NCBI GenBank assembly: GCA_018715565.1
Contig: DVLJ01000120.1
Location: 1-48,904, forward strand
From: Candidatus Ventrimonas merdavium
GTDB taxonomy: Bacteria > Bacillota > Clostridia > Lachnospirales > Lachnospiraceae
Reading direction: 5' to 3'
Length of the DNA stretch: 48,904 nt
Below are positions 40,580-48,370 of this stretch, in pieces; position 1 is the stretch's first letter; the number at the start of each line of letters is the position of its first letter. Both the position numbers and the translations under genes were made by a program. Under the pieces are notes generated by a model. The model searched no databases and had not been told where the DNA came from. It saw only the letters and a list, made by a program, of their open reading frames with translations.

Positions 40580-42970
40580 CTATTTCAATACTACAATGGT
40601 CACGCCGGCGTCGCCCTCGCCGTACTCGGCCAGATGGAACTCCTTGACGGACCGCACCCGCTTCAGATGCTTGTGGATGCCGGCCCGCAGGGCGCCGGTG
40701 CCTTTCCCGTGGACCACCCGCACCTGGCCTAGATGAGCCAGGACGGCGTCGTCCAAATACTTGTCCAGCACGGGGATGGCCTCGTCTACGGTCATGCCCA
40801 GCAGATTGATCTCCGGGGAAACGGAGGCAGACTTGGACATCTTGATGCCGCTGCTGCCGGAGCCCTTCCTGCGGTTCTCCAGGCCGGGGCCGCTGATGGA
40901 TTCCTCATGTAAGAGCTCCAGATCCGATAAGGGGACCCGGGAGCGGAGGATGCCCATCTGGACGAAGACATTGCCCTGGGAATCGGGCAGGGTGCTGACC
41001 GTGCCCTTTAGGTTCATGGAAAGGACGCGGACGCCGTCGCCGATCTTTAACGTCTTGGGGTTGATGGCCTTGTGGGGCTTCGCCTCTTTTTTCAGGGACA
41101 GATTGCTGTCCACCTTTTTCAGATTCTCCCGCAGCCGGCTGCGCTCCGCCTCCAGGGCCTTGGTGTCCACGCCGGAGGAGGAGGCCAGCTTGTTGATGTT
41201 CTTGATGGTCTGATCCGCGGTCTCCTTGGCCTCCCGCAGGATGCGCTGGGCTTCCTCGTTGGCCGAGCGGATGATCTTCTCCCGCCGCTCGTCGAACCGT
41301 TCGTTCTTCTGCTGGAGGCTGGATTTCAGCCGGGCGATCTCCGCCTTGTAGGACTGGATCTCCTCCCGCTCCTTCTCGATGGTGACCCGGTTCTCCTCCA
41401 AACGGCTGATCACATCCTCGAAGGTCTCATCCTCTGCCTCGATGCGGCTCTTGGCGTCGTCGATGATGTAATCCGGCAGGCCCAGCTTTTTGGAAATGGC
41501 AAAGGCGTTGCTCTTTCCCGGGATGCCGATCAGCAGCCGGTAGGTGGGCCGCAGGGTCTGGACGTCAAATTCACAGCAGGCATTCTCCACGCCGGGGGTG
41601 CCCAGGGCGTAGACCTTCAGCTCGCTGTAATGGGTGGTGGCCATGGTCCGGCACTTCATGTTGTGGAGGAAGTTTAAGACCGCGATGGCCAGGGCCGCGC
41701 CCTCGGTGGGATCGGTACCGGCGCCCAGCTCGTCAAACAGACACAGGGAACGGCTGTCTGCCTTTCCCAAAATGTCTACGATATTGGTCATGTGGGCAGA
41801 GAAGGTACTGAGGCTCTGCTCAATGCTCTGCTCGTCGCCGATATCCGCGAACACCTCGTCAAATACGGCCAGCTCCGAGCCGTCAAAGGCCGGGATGTGC
41901 AGGCCCGCCTGGCCCATCAGGGTGAACAGGCCCACGGTCTTTAAGGAGACCGTCTTGCCGCCGGTGTTGGGGCCGGTGACGATGAGCAGGTCAAAGTCCC
42001 CGCCCAGCCAGATGGTGATGGGCACCACCTTCTGAGGATCCAGCAGGGGATGCCGTCCGTCCTTGATGTGGATGCGCCCCTGGGTGTTGAACTTGGGCTC
42101 CGTGCCCTTGTAGTGGCGGGACAGGGCCGCCCGGGCAAAGATAAAGTCCAGCTGGGACAGGATCTCCAGATCCAGGGCCAGAGCCTCCGTGTAGGGGGCC
42201 AGCTCATTGCTCAAGGTGGCTAACACTGCCTCGATCTCCTTCTGCTCCTGGATCTCCAGGGAGCGGAGCTCATTGTTCAGCTGGATGACCGCCATCGGCT
42301 CGATGAACAGGGTGGAGCCGGTGGAGGACTGGTCATGGATCATGCCGTTCACCTGGGAGCGGTGCTCCGACTTGACCGGCAGGCAGTACCGCCCGTCCCG
42401 CATGGTGATCACCGCATCCTGTAAGTAGGACCGGCTGGAATTCAAAATGCTGTTCAAAGCGGTGTGGATCCGGTCGCCGATGGTCCGCATGGAGCGGCGG
42501 ACGTGGCGCAGTCCTGGACTGGCGTCGTCGCTGATCTCGTCCTCGGACACGATGCACCGCTTGATCTCCGTATTCACCGGGGTCAGGGGCTCTAAGGCCC
42601 GGAACATCTCGTCTAAGGAATCGTCAGGGAATTCCTCTGATTCCTCGTGGCGTCCATAGGCTTTGGCCCGGGCGGCTGCGGTCAGCAGGGAGCTGATGGA
42701 AAGCAGCTCCTGGATGCTTAGGGCGCTGCCGATCTCCAGCCGCTTGATGGAATCCCGCACGTCCCGCACGCCGGAGAAGGAAATGCTCCCTTTCATGCGG
42801 ACCCGGGACGCCGCGTCCGAGGTCTCCGTCTGGGCGCGCAGGATATCGGAAAGCTCCGAGGACGGCAGAAGCTCCCGGCACAGGGCCTTGCCCGGGGCCG
42901 ATGCGGCGTACTCGGTAAGCTGGGTGATGATCTTGTCATATTCTAAGGTTTTTAATACTTTCTGGTTCAT
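40580..42970 (-). CDS. mutS2: Endonuclease MutS2 (Smr domain)
   Basis: 796 residues. MutS-like core with lever and clamp regions, ATPase Walker A VTGPNTGGKTVSLKTVG, Walker B SLCLFDELGAGTDPTEG, a coiled-coil (about 515-630), a KOW-like region (LKIGDGVRVLSMNLKG) and a C-terminal Smr nuclease domain (INLLGMTVDEAIPVLDKYLD, VRVVHGKGTGALRAGI). In Firmicutes MutS2 acts at branched DNA, limiting recombination, and at collided ribosomes. AGGAG precedes the ATG at 42970. The leader carries a perfect palindrome. Confidence 0.96.
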   Translation of the reverse strand: MNQKVLKTLEYDKIITQLTEYAASAPGKALCRELLPSSELSDILRAQTETSDAASRVRMKGSISFSGVRDVRDSIKRLEIGSALSIQELLSISSLLTAAARAKAYGRHEESEEFPDDSLDEMFRALEPLTPVNTEIKRCIVSEDEISDDASPGLRHVRRSMRTIGDRIHTALNSILNSSRSYLQDAVITMRDGRYCLPVKSEHRSQVNGMIHDQSSTGSTLFIEPMAVIQLNNELRSLEIQEQKEIEAVLATLSNELAPYTEALALDLEILSQLDFIFARAALSRHYKGTEPKFNTQGRIHIKDGRHPLLDPQKVVPITIWLGGDFDLLIVTGPNTGGKTVSLKTVGLFTLMGQAGLHIPAFDGSELAVFDEVFADIGDEQSIEQSLSTFSAHMTNIVDILGKADSRSLCLFDELGAGTDPTEGAALAIAVLNFLHNMKCRTMATTHYSELKVYALGTPGVENACCEFDVQTLRPTYRLLIGIPGKSNAFAISKKLGLPDYIIDDAKSRIEAEDETFEDVISRLEENRVTIEKEREEIQSYKAEIARLKSSLQQKNERFDERREKIIRSANEEAQRILREAKETADQTIKNINKLASSSGVDTKALEAERSRLRENLKKVDSNLSLKKEAKPHKAINPKTLKIGDGVRVLSMNLKGTVSTLPDSQGNVFVQMGILRSRVPLSDLELLHEESISGPGLENRRKGSGSSGIKMSKSASVSPEINLLGMTVDEAIPVLDKYLDDAVLAHLGQVRVVHGKGTGALRAGIHKHLKRVRSVKEFHLAEYGEGDAGVTIVVLK

Positions 42971-43012
42971 AAAGGATACTCCTGATCGAAATACATACTA
43001 GACAGCCGTTCA

Positions 43013-43038
43013 CGATGAGAGCACGAGTGCTCTCATCG
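43013..43038 (-). promoter_or_regulatory. Perfect palindrome in the mutS2 leader
   Basis: Twelve-nt arms CGATGAGAGCAC and GTGCTCTCATCG around a 2-nt centre. A minus-strand TATAAT (43057-43052) just upstream would start transcription right before it, so it forms a 5' hairpin or is an operator. An 8-codon ATG frame (MRALVLSS) also runs through it. Confidence 0.6.
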
Positions 43039-43103
43039 CTCACTAACGCTCATTATATCATGAATTTGGCTGGGGGGAAAGGGTTGGGGAGATGAACTTT
43101 TTC

Positions 43104-43132
43104 TTGCACATTTTACGCTCTCATTTTATAAT
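43104..43132 (+). promoter_or_regulatory. Promoter of the HtrA-like gene, overlapped by a Fur/PerR-like box
   Basis: TTGCAC (43104-43109), 17-nt spacer, TATAAT (43127-43132). The sequence TTATAATGATAATGATCATT (43126-43145) overlaps the -10 box and resembles Fur-family operators built of GATAAT-type units. The promoter is clear; the operator is inference. Confidence 0.65.
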
Positions 43133-43245
43133 GATAATGATCATTTGCAAGGGCTGGCGGAAAAGGGGCCGCCGGCTTTTGGCGGTACGCGGCGGAGACG
43201 GGAAGTCCGGCGCGGAGGGAGGACAGAATGTAAGGAGGGTTTTCT

Positions 43246-44580
43246 ATGCCTGAGGTACGTGGTCCGGGAAATGAACAAGAGAAAAAGGAAAGAAGGCATT
43301 TTATCCAGGAAAAGATCGTAAAGCGGCCGCCGGGCAGGCGGCAGATCGCATATAAGCTCTTTAAGCTGGCAGGCGGCGCGGCGATCTTCGGGGCGGTGGC
43401 GGCGGTGTCATTTTCTGCGGTGATGCCTTTGACAGACCGTTTTTTCAAGGAGGAGACGGTACGGGAGCCGGTCTCGATCCCCAAGGACGAGATCACGGAA
43501 CCGACGACTGTGCCGGTGGAGACGACGGCCCCGGCTGCGGCTGAGACGACGGAATGTGAAGAGCCGATCGAAGATAAGGTCCAGTCGGTGATGGAGAATT
43601 ACAACTATACAGCCGAGGACTTCGGTTCCATGCTCAACAGCCTGCGGACCCGCGTCCAGACGGCGGATAAGGGGATCGTGGCGGTCCATGCGGTCCAGGA
43701 GAACGTGGACTGGTTTGACAACCCCCTGCTCACCACTGGCTCCTATGCCGGGGCGGTCGTGGCCCGCACGGAGCAGGAACTTCTGATCCTGACCCCGGAA
43801 GCGGCGGTGGAGCAGGCGGATGCGATCCGGGTGACCTTCAGCGACGGGAGCGACGTGGCCGGGCAGGTGAAGCAGAAGGACAGCGTGGCGGATATGGCCG
43901 TGGTCAGCGTCAGTGTCAGCGCATTGCCGGAGACCACGCGGAATACGGTGCAGACCGTTGCCCTGGGGAATTCCTATATCGTCCGGGAGGGGGATGTGCT
44001 GATCGCGGTGGGCGGCCCTGCGGGGGCAGTCCATTCCATGGATTACGGCGTTGTCTCCTATGTGCTGAGGACGGCGAGGATGGCGGATCAGAACTGTCGG
44101 ATCCTGTATTCCGATATCCTGTCCGATACGGAGACGGGGACATTTTTCCTGAACATCTCCGGCGAGCTGGTGGGCTGGGCCATGGAGCCCCAGGAGGACC
44201 AGAGCGGAGACGAGAGGGAGTTTGCAGAGATCATGGGGATCTCCGATTATAAAGGGATCCTGGAGAAATTGAGCAACGGCCAGGGCGCGCCCTATCTGGG
44301 CATCGTGGGACAGACCGTGACCGAGACCATGGCCCTCAGCGGCCAGCCGTCCGGTGTGTACGTGGTGAACGCAGTGGCCGAGAGCCCGGCGTATGCGGCG
44401 GGGATCCAGAATGGCGACATCATCACCGCTGTCAATGGGAAGACCGTGACTTCCATGCGGGATTTCCAGAACGCGGTGGAACAGCTGGCGTGCGGCCAGG
44501 AGGTCGTGGTGCTGGCGGCCCGCAGCGGGCGGGAGCATTTCACGGAGCTGGAATTCTCTGTGACCGTGGGGACGCGGTAG
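43246..44580 (+). CDS. HtrA-like membrane protein with PDZ domain, catalytic residues degenerate
   Basis: 444 residues. A cytoplasmic basic N-terminus, one TM helix (about 37-62), a Thr/Pro/Glu linker, a trypsin-like domain (about 125-330) and a C-terminal PDZ domain (GAPYLGIVGQTVTE, GVYVVNAVAESPAYAAGIQNGDIITAVNG). In active HtrA the His lies in TNxHVV, the Asp in DLAVL and the Ser in GNSGGPL. Here these read LILTPEAAV, DMAVVSV and TETGTFFLN, so the His and Ser are absent. It is probably a non-proteolytic surface adaptor or regulator. AAGGAGGG precedes the ATG. Confidence 0.85.
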   Translation: MPEVRGPGNEQEKKERRHFIQEKIVKRPPGRRQIAYKLFKLAGGAAIFGAVAAVSFSAVMPLTDRFFKEETVREPVSIPKDEITEPTTVPVETTAPAAAETTECEEPIEDKVQSVMENYNYTAEDFGSMLNSLRTRVQTADKGIVAVHAVQENVDWFDNPLLTTGSYAGAVVARTEQELLILTPEAAVEQADAIRVTFSDGSDVAGQVKQKDSVADMAVVSVSVSALPETTRNTVQTVALGNSYIVREGDVLIAVGGPAGAVHSMDYGVVSYVLRTARMADQNCRILYSDILSDTETGTFFLNISGELVGWAMEPQEDQSGDEREFAEIMGISDYKGILEKLSNGQGAPYLGIVGQTVTETMALSGQPSGVYVVNAVAESPAYAAGIQNGDIITAVNGKTVTSMRDFQNAVEQLACGQEVVVLAARSGREHFTELEFSVTVGTR

Positions 44581-44657
44581 CAGGCCGCGGGAGTAAGCCG
44601 CAGGTGCTGCGCTGGCGCTGAGCCGGCGCTGAGCTGGCGGTCGAGCAGTGAGCTGCC

Positions 44658-44734
44658 AGTGGATCATCAGAGAACCATCAGCGGATCACCAACGGATCAT
44701 CCGTGGATCACTAACGGATCACCAGTGGATAGTT
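44658..44734. repeat. Tandem repeat, seven 11-bp units
   Basis: AGTGGATCATC, AGAGAACCATC, AGCGGATCACC, AACGGATCATC, CGTGGATCACT, AACGGATCACC, AGTGGATAGTT, all in register. Confidence 0.9.
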
Positions 44735-44832
44735 ACCGAATGGAGCGTCCCATGGAAGGCCATGGAAGGCAGGGTGAATCGGTTCCAAGGGAACAGAAAA
44801 GCAAAACAAAAGAGAAAACTGAGTTGTAAGAT

Positions 44833-44884
44833 AGAAAAGTGAAACAGAAAAGTAAGAAAGAAAAGTAAGACAGAACAGCAGGAC
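44833..44884. repeat. Tandem repeat, four 13-bp units, in the YhaM leader
   Basis: AGAAAAGTGAAAC, AGAAAAGTAAGAA, AGAAAAGTAAGAC, AGAACAGCAGGAC; purine-rich, ending about 20 bp before the start codon. Confidence 0.88.
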
Positions 44885-44904
44885 AGAGAGGATAGAAAAC
44901 AATC

Positions 44905-45852
44905 ATGAAATATATTGACAGTCTGCGGGAGGGCATGCGTATCTCGGAGGTGTATCTGTGCAAATCGAAGCAGATCGCCCTGACGAAAGCGGGAAAAGAG
45001 TATGGGAGCCTGGTGCTGCAGGATAAGACCGGCACGGTGGACGCCAAGATCTGGGATTTGGGATCCCCGGGCATCGGCAATTTTGAGGCCCTGGACTATG
45101 TGTGCGTGGACGCGGACGTGACCATGTTCATGAACGCGAACCAGCTGAATGTGAAGCGGATCCGCAAGGCGGATGAGACGGAGTATGTGGCGGCGGATTA
45201 TCTGCCGGTATCCTCCAAGGACATCGGGACGATGTACCGGGAGCTGACGGAGATCATCGGCACGGTGAAGAACCCTTATCTGCGGAAGCTGCTGGACGGG
45301 TTCTTCGTGGAGGATCCGGCATTTGCCAAGGCGTTCCAGTTCCACAGCGCGGCGAAAAGCGTGCACCACGGATTTGTGGGAGGACTGCTGGAGCATACCC
45401 TGAGCGTGACCAAGATGTGCTGCTATTTTGCAGGGGCTTATCCGCTGCTGAACCGGGACCTGCTTTTGACGGCGGCCATGTTCCACGACGTGGGTAAGCT
45501 GCGGGAGCTGTCGGTGTTCCCGGAGAATGATTACACCGACGACGGCCAGCTGCTGGGCCACATCATCATCGGCACGGAGATGATCGGCGAGCGTATTCGG
45601 ACGATCCCCGGATTCCCGGTGAAGCTGGCGGCGGAGTTAAAGCACTGTATCCTGGCTCATCACGGCGAGCTGGAGTACGGCTCTCCCAAAAAGCCGGCGA
45701 TCCTGGAAGCGCTGGCGCTGAATTTCGCGGACAATGCGGACGCGAAGATGGAGACGATGATCGAGGTGCTCCAGGGAGCCGGGGAGAACCATGGCTGGCT
45801 GGGATATAACCGGCTGCTGGAGACGAATATCCGGAAAACGTCGGAAGGGTAA
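44905..45852 (+). CDS. yhaM: 3'-5' exoribonuclease YhaM family (OB fold + HD domain)
   Basis: 315 residues. N-terminal OB/anticodon-like nucleic-acid-binding fold (YLCKSKQIALTKAGKEYGSL, GTVDAKIWDLGSPG) and a metal-dependent HD domain: HHGFVGGLLEHTLSV, AMFHDVGKLREL, LKHCILAHHGELEYGSP and NFADNADAKMETM. The enzyme trims RNA 3' ends and can act on DNA. The purine-rich leader repeat provides weak GAGAGGA as ribosome binding site. Confidence 0.93.
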   Translation: MKYIDSLREGMRISEVYLCKSKQIALTKAGKEYGSLVLQDKTGTVDAKIWDLGSPGIGNFEALDYVCVDADVTMFMNANQLNVKRIRKADETEYVAADYLPVSSKDIGTMYRELTEIIGTVKNPYLRKLLDGFFVEDPAFAKAFQFHSAAKSVHHGFVGGLLEHTLSVTKMCCYFAGAYPLLNRDLLLTAAMFHDVGKLRELSVFPENDYTDDGQLLGHIIIGTEMIGERIRTIPGFPVKLAAELKHCILAHHGELEYGSPKKPAILEALALNFADNADAKMETMIEVLQGAGENHGWLGYNRLLETNIRKTSEG

Positions 45853-46011
45853 TAAGGGATAGCAAGCCCTGGATGCTGCTGTGCAGGGGAGGGAATGCGC
45901 TTGGGATGCCTGTATCTAGGAACCGCGGCAAGGCGGTTGGATGGCGAAGCGAGCGGACGACACCGCTACGATGCGGAATAGCGAAGGTACGTAAGGAATC
46001 ATAGAAAGATG

Positions 46012-46282
46012 GAAAGGGGCTTCGGGAAGCTTCCGCCGATGGAAGATCGGTTACGGAAGATTGCCGAAGCCCCTTTCAGGAGGTATACGTATGTTGTATG
46101 GTGTATTTATGTAAACCGCTTCGCTGTGGGCGGGATGCCCACGTGGGGGAAGCGAGGGTTTGTTGGTCGACCTGACAACGGGTGCGCGCTTGGTGCCATC
46201 AGGCCATTTATGTAAGATGATAACGAACTCTCTGTTCATTACGTGATGTCCGTCCCAGAGACGTTTGCTCTGTCGTTCATCA
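46012..46282. ncRNA. Candidate structured RNA (five consecutive hairpins)
   Basis: Hairpins: E, GAAAGGGGCTTCGG (46012-46025) with CCGAAGCCCCTTTC (46064-46077), enclosing CTTCCG/CGGAAG and CCGAT/ATCGG; A, AAACCGCTTC...GAAGC..GGTTT (46113-46161) enclosing GTGGGC/GCCCAC; B, TTGT..GGTC/GACC..ACAA (46160-46178) or CCTGA/TCAGG (46171-46203); C, TAACGAAC/GTTCATTA (46221-46241); D, TGATG/CATCA around CAGAG/CTCTG (46244-46282). The strand and function are unknown. Confidence 0.4.
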
Positions 46283-46394
46283 TGGTTTTATCATACCGGA
46301 TAGATGTGTCTAAAGTTTGAGGAGTTTCTAAAGACTTTGGAAAAAAATGAAAGAAATTATAACATTTTTGGAAGGACGTGTTAAGAAAAGCGTC

Positions 46395-46423
46395 TTTTCA
46401 GGGGTGGGGGAATCCGGTATAAT
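46395..46423 (+). promoter_or_regulatory. Promoter of rlmD
   Basis: TTTTCA (46395-46400), 17-nt spacer, TATAAT (46418-46423), about 48 bp ahead of the start codon. Confidence 0.6.
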
Positions 46424-46863
46424 GAGAGGGAGGAAGACGAAGACGATCAAAAATCATGGGAGCGTGTGACATGGATTGGAAAAAGAATGAGAGATTTCAG
46501 GTGACGATAGAGGATTTAAGCGAGAACGGGGAGGGGATCGGCAAGACCGATGGATTTACCTGGTTCGTGAAGGATGCGGTGCCAGGAGATGTGGTGGAGG
46601 TCAGCGTGATGAAGGTGAAAAAGACCTATGGCTATGCCCGCCTTCTGCGGGTGCTGGAGCCTTCCCCGGACCGGGTGATCCCGCCCTGCCCGGTGGCCCG
46701 CCAGTGCGGCGGCTGCCAGATCCAGGCCATGTCTTATGAAGCACAGCTGCGGTTTAAGGAAGGGAAGATCTGTAATAATCTGCGGCGGATCGGTGGGCTG
46801 ACCGGGATGGTGCCGGTGGATGAGAATGGGGGGTTGAGAGAGGGCGGTGCGGAGTGGGCTGCC

Positions 46864-46981
46864 GGGGAAATTGGTGCAGAGCATGTGGTTCAGGGAATTG
46901 CCGTGGAGCAGGATGGCCGGGAAATTGCCGCAGAGCGAGATGCACGGGGCACAGGAGCGGAGGGGGATACCAGGGATACCA
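46864..46981. repeat. Degenerate tandem repeats inside rlmD
   Basis: Three units of 26-29 bp beginning GGGAAATTG or GGGAATTG at 46864, 46893 and 46919, then GGGATACCA twice (46964-46981). They encode the low-complexity insert rich in Glu, Arg, Gly and Ala. Confidence 0.75.
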
Positions 46982-47428
46982 GGGGCGCCGGGACGGCCGG
47001 AGCGGACTGGTGTATGGAGCAGCGGCAGCTGGTGTATCCGATCATGGGAATGGAGCGGCCCTGGCGTTACCGCAATAAAGCTCAATTCCCGTTTGGGAAA
47101 GGGAAGGATGGGCGGATCATTACGGGATTTTATGCGGGACGTACCCATTCGATCATTGAGGCGGAGGATTGCCTGCTTGGGGTGGAGGAAAATAAGAAGA
47201 TCCTGGACTGCATCCGCAGCCATATGGAACAATATGGGATCGAGCCCTATGACGAGACGACACACCAGGGCCTGGTGCGCCATGCGCTGATCCGGAAGGG
47301 ATTCCGGACCGGGGAGCTGATGGTCTGCCTGGTGCTCAATGGGAGCGTGAAGCAGCTGACGGCGGCGGAGGAATTGGTGGAGAGGCTGAAGGGGCTGTTT
47401 GAGTGGGCGGTAGCTGAGACGGAGCCGG

Positions 47429-47458
47429 GTGAGATGGGGCTGAGTGAGATGGGGATAG
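47429..47458. repeat. Second tandem duplication inside rlmD (15 bp x 2)
   Basis: GTGAGATGGGGCTGA (47429-47443) and GTGAGATGGGGATAG (47444-47458), encoding GEMGLSEMGIA in a loop before the SAM domain. Confidence 0.8.
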
Positions 47459-48231
47459 CGGGTGGAGCAAGGGCCGCCGGGAAAGCCGCGCCGGCGCCGG
47501 CTCCCCGCATGGCCAGCATTTCTTGCAGCATCAACCGGGAGCGGACGAACGTGATCATGGGGACCAAGATCGTGAATCTGTATGGGCCGGGGTATATCAC
47601 GGACTATATCGGCAATGTGCAGTACCGCATTTCGCCCCTTTCGTTTTATCAGGTGAACCCGGTGCAGACGGAGAAGCTGTATGGTACGGCGTTGGAATAT
47701 GCCGGGCTGACGGGGGAGGAGACAGTGTGGGATCTGTACTGCGGGATCGGCACGATCTCTCTGTTCCTGGCGCAGAAGGCGAAAAAGGTGTACGGGGTGG
47801 AGATTGTTCCCCAGGCAATCGAGGATGCCCGGGCTAATGCGAAGCTGAACGGCATGGAGAATGTGGAGTTCTTTGTGGGGAAGGCGGAGGAGGTGCTGCC
47901 GGAACAGTACGAGAAGCATCATGTCTATGCGGATGTGATCGTGTGGATCCGCCACGAAAGGGCTGCGACCCGGTCTGCCTGGATACGATCGTGAAGATGG
48001 CCCCGAAACGGGTGGTTTATGTGAGCTGTGATTCGGCGACATTGGCCAGGGATCTGAAGTATCTGGGGGAGCGGGGGTATGCGGTGAAGAAGGTGAGAGG
48101 GTGCGATATGTTTGGGCAGACGGGGCATGTGGAGACGGTATGCCTTCTGTCGAGAAAAGCCCAATAAATCAAAGAATTTTGGCAGTTTGGGAAGAAAATA
48201 GATGTGTGTTTCTGTTTCCGTAGAGAGATGC

Positions 48232-48237
48232 TATAAT
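48232..48237 (+). promoter_or_regulatory. -10 box in the AT-rich leader of the AAA+ gene
   Basis: TATAAT at 48232-48237 with TTTCTG 17 nt upstream. Downstream lies a GCGAAA/TTTCGC hairpin (48290-48309). The segment 48172-48370 has no gene. Confidence 0.45.
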
Positions 48238-48370
48238 CGGAGGTTTACCCCAGGGGATAGACTTTGAGAAATGGGAGATATACATTTTGGCGAAAGGATA
48301 TTTTTTCGCAAAAGTAAGGAAAGAGATTGGATATACAATAGTATTTGAATTAGCTTAGGAGGTGAGGTCA

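Larger units (their letters stand above)
44581..44904 (+). other. Intergenic region made mostly of short tandem repeats
   Basis: Between the HtrA-like gene and the YhaM gene I see no gene with family features. It contains a CGCTGAGC-type degenerate block (44605-44650), an 11-bp x 7 array and a 13-bp x 4 array. The ORF at 44648-44842 is repeat-derived. The second array runs almost to the YhaM start. Confidence 0.75.
45853..46455. other. 600-nt gene-free region with many hairpins
   Basis: No convincing gene on either strand; the ORFs at 46009-46215 (plus) and 46051-46239 (minus) mirror each other and lack ribosome sites and family features. The 5' part (45853-46010) is GC-rich with AGCGG/CCGCT-type pairings. 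The middle (46012-46282) is a string of perfect hairpins. The 3' part (46283-46455) is AT-rich and holds the rlmD promoter. A tiny ORF (46091-46114, MLYGVFM) has a perfect AGGAGG 7 nt ahead. Confidence 0.6.
46471..48167 (+). pseudogene. rlmD: 23S rRNA (uracil-5-)-methyltransferase RlmD-type, interrupted by a one-base frameshift
   Basis: Reads from ATG 46471 (MDWKKNERFQVTIEDLSENG; ATG 46456 is also in frame) through a TRAM domain, iron-sulfur cysteines CPVARQCGGC, and SAM motifs VWDLYCGIGTISLFLAQKAK and [20 protein letters not shown]. The frame then breaks after YADVIV at 47941-47944: one G appears missing (GTGTGG for GTGGTGG). The remainder continues in the next frame (47943-48167) as [16 protein letters not shown] and the catalytic [15 protein letters not shown], ending [14 protein letters not shown]. 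Either a real inactivation or a sequencing error. A repetitive insert of about 60 residues (about 118-178) separates conserved blocks. Confidence 0.9.

Noticed and set aside
44648-44842. 64-codon ORF before yhaM
   Set aside because: It begins with the 11-bp repeat read as protein and has no ribosome site.
46009-46239. Opposed 62-68 codon ORFs in the structured spacer
   Set aside because: They mirror one another across hairpins, have no Shine-Dalgarno sequence, and contain no recognisable domain.
45853-46455. Known housekeeping RNA (RNase P, tmRNA, 6S, SRP) in the spacer
   Set aside because: I could not find the conserved sequence blocks of any of these; kept only as an unassigned structured candidate.
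46516-48042. 508-codon minus-strand ORF over rlmD
   Set aside because: Shadow frame of a GC-rich gene; no domain, and the plus strand carries the methyltransferase motifs.
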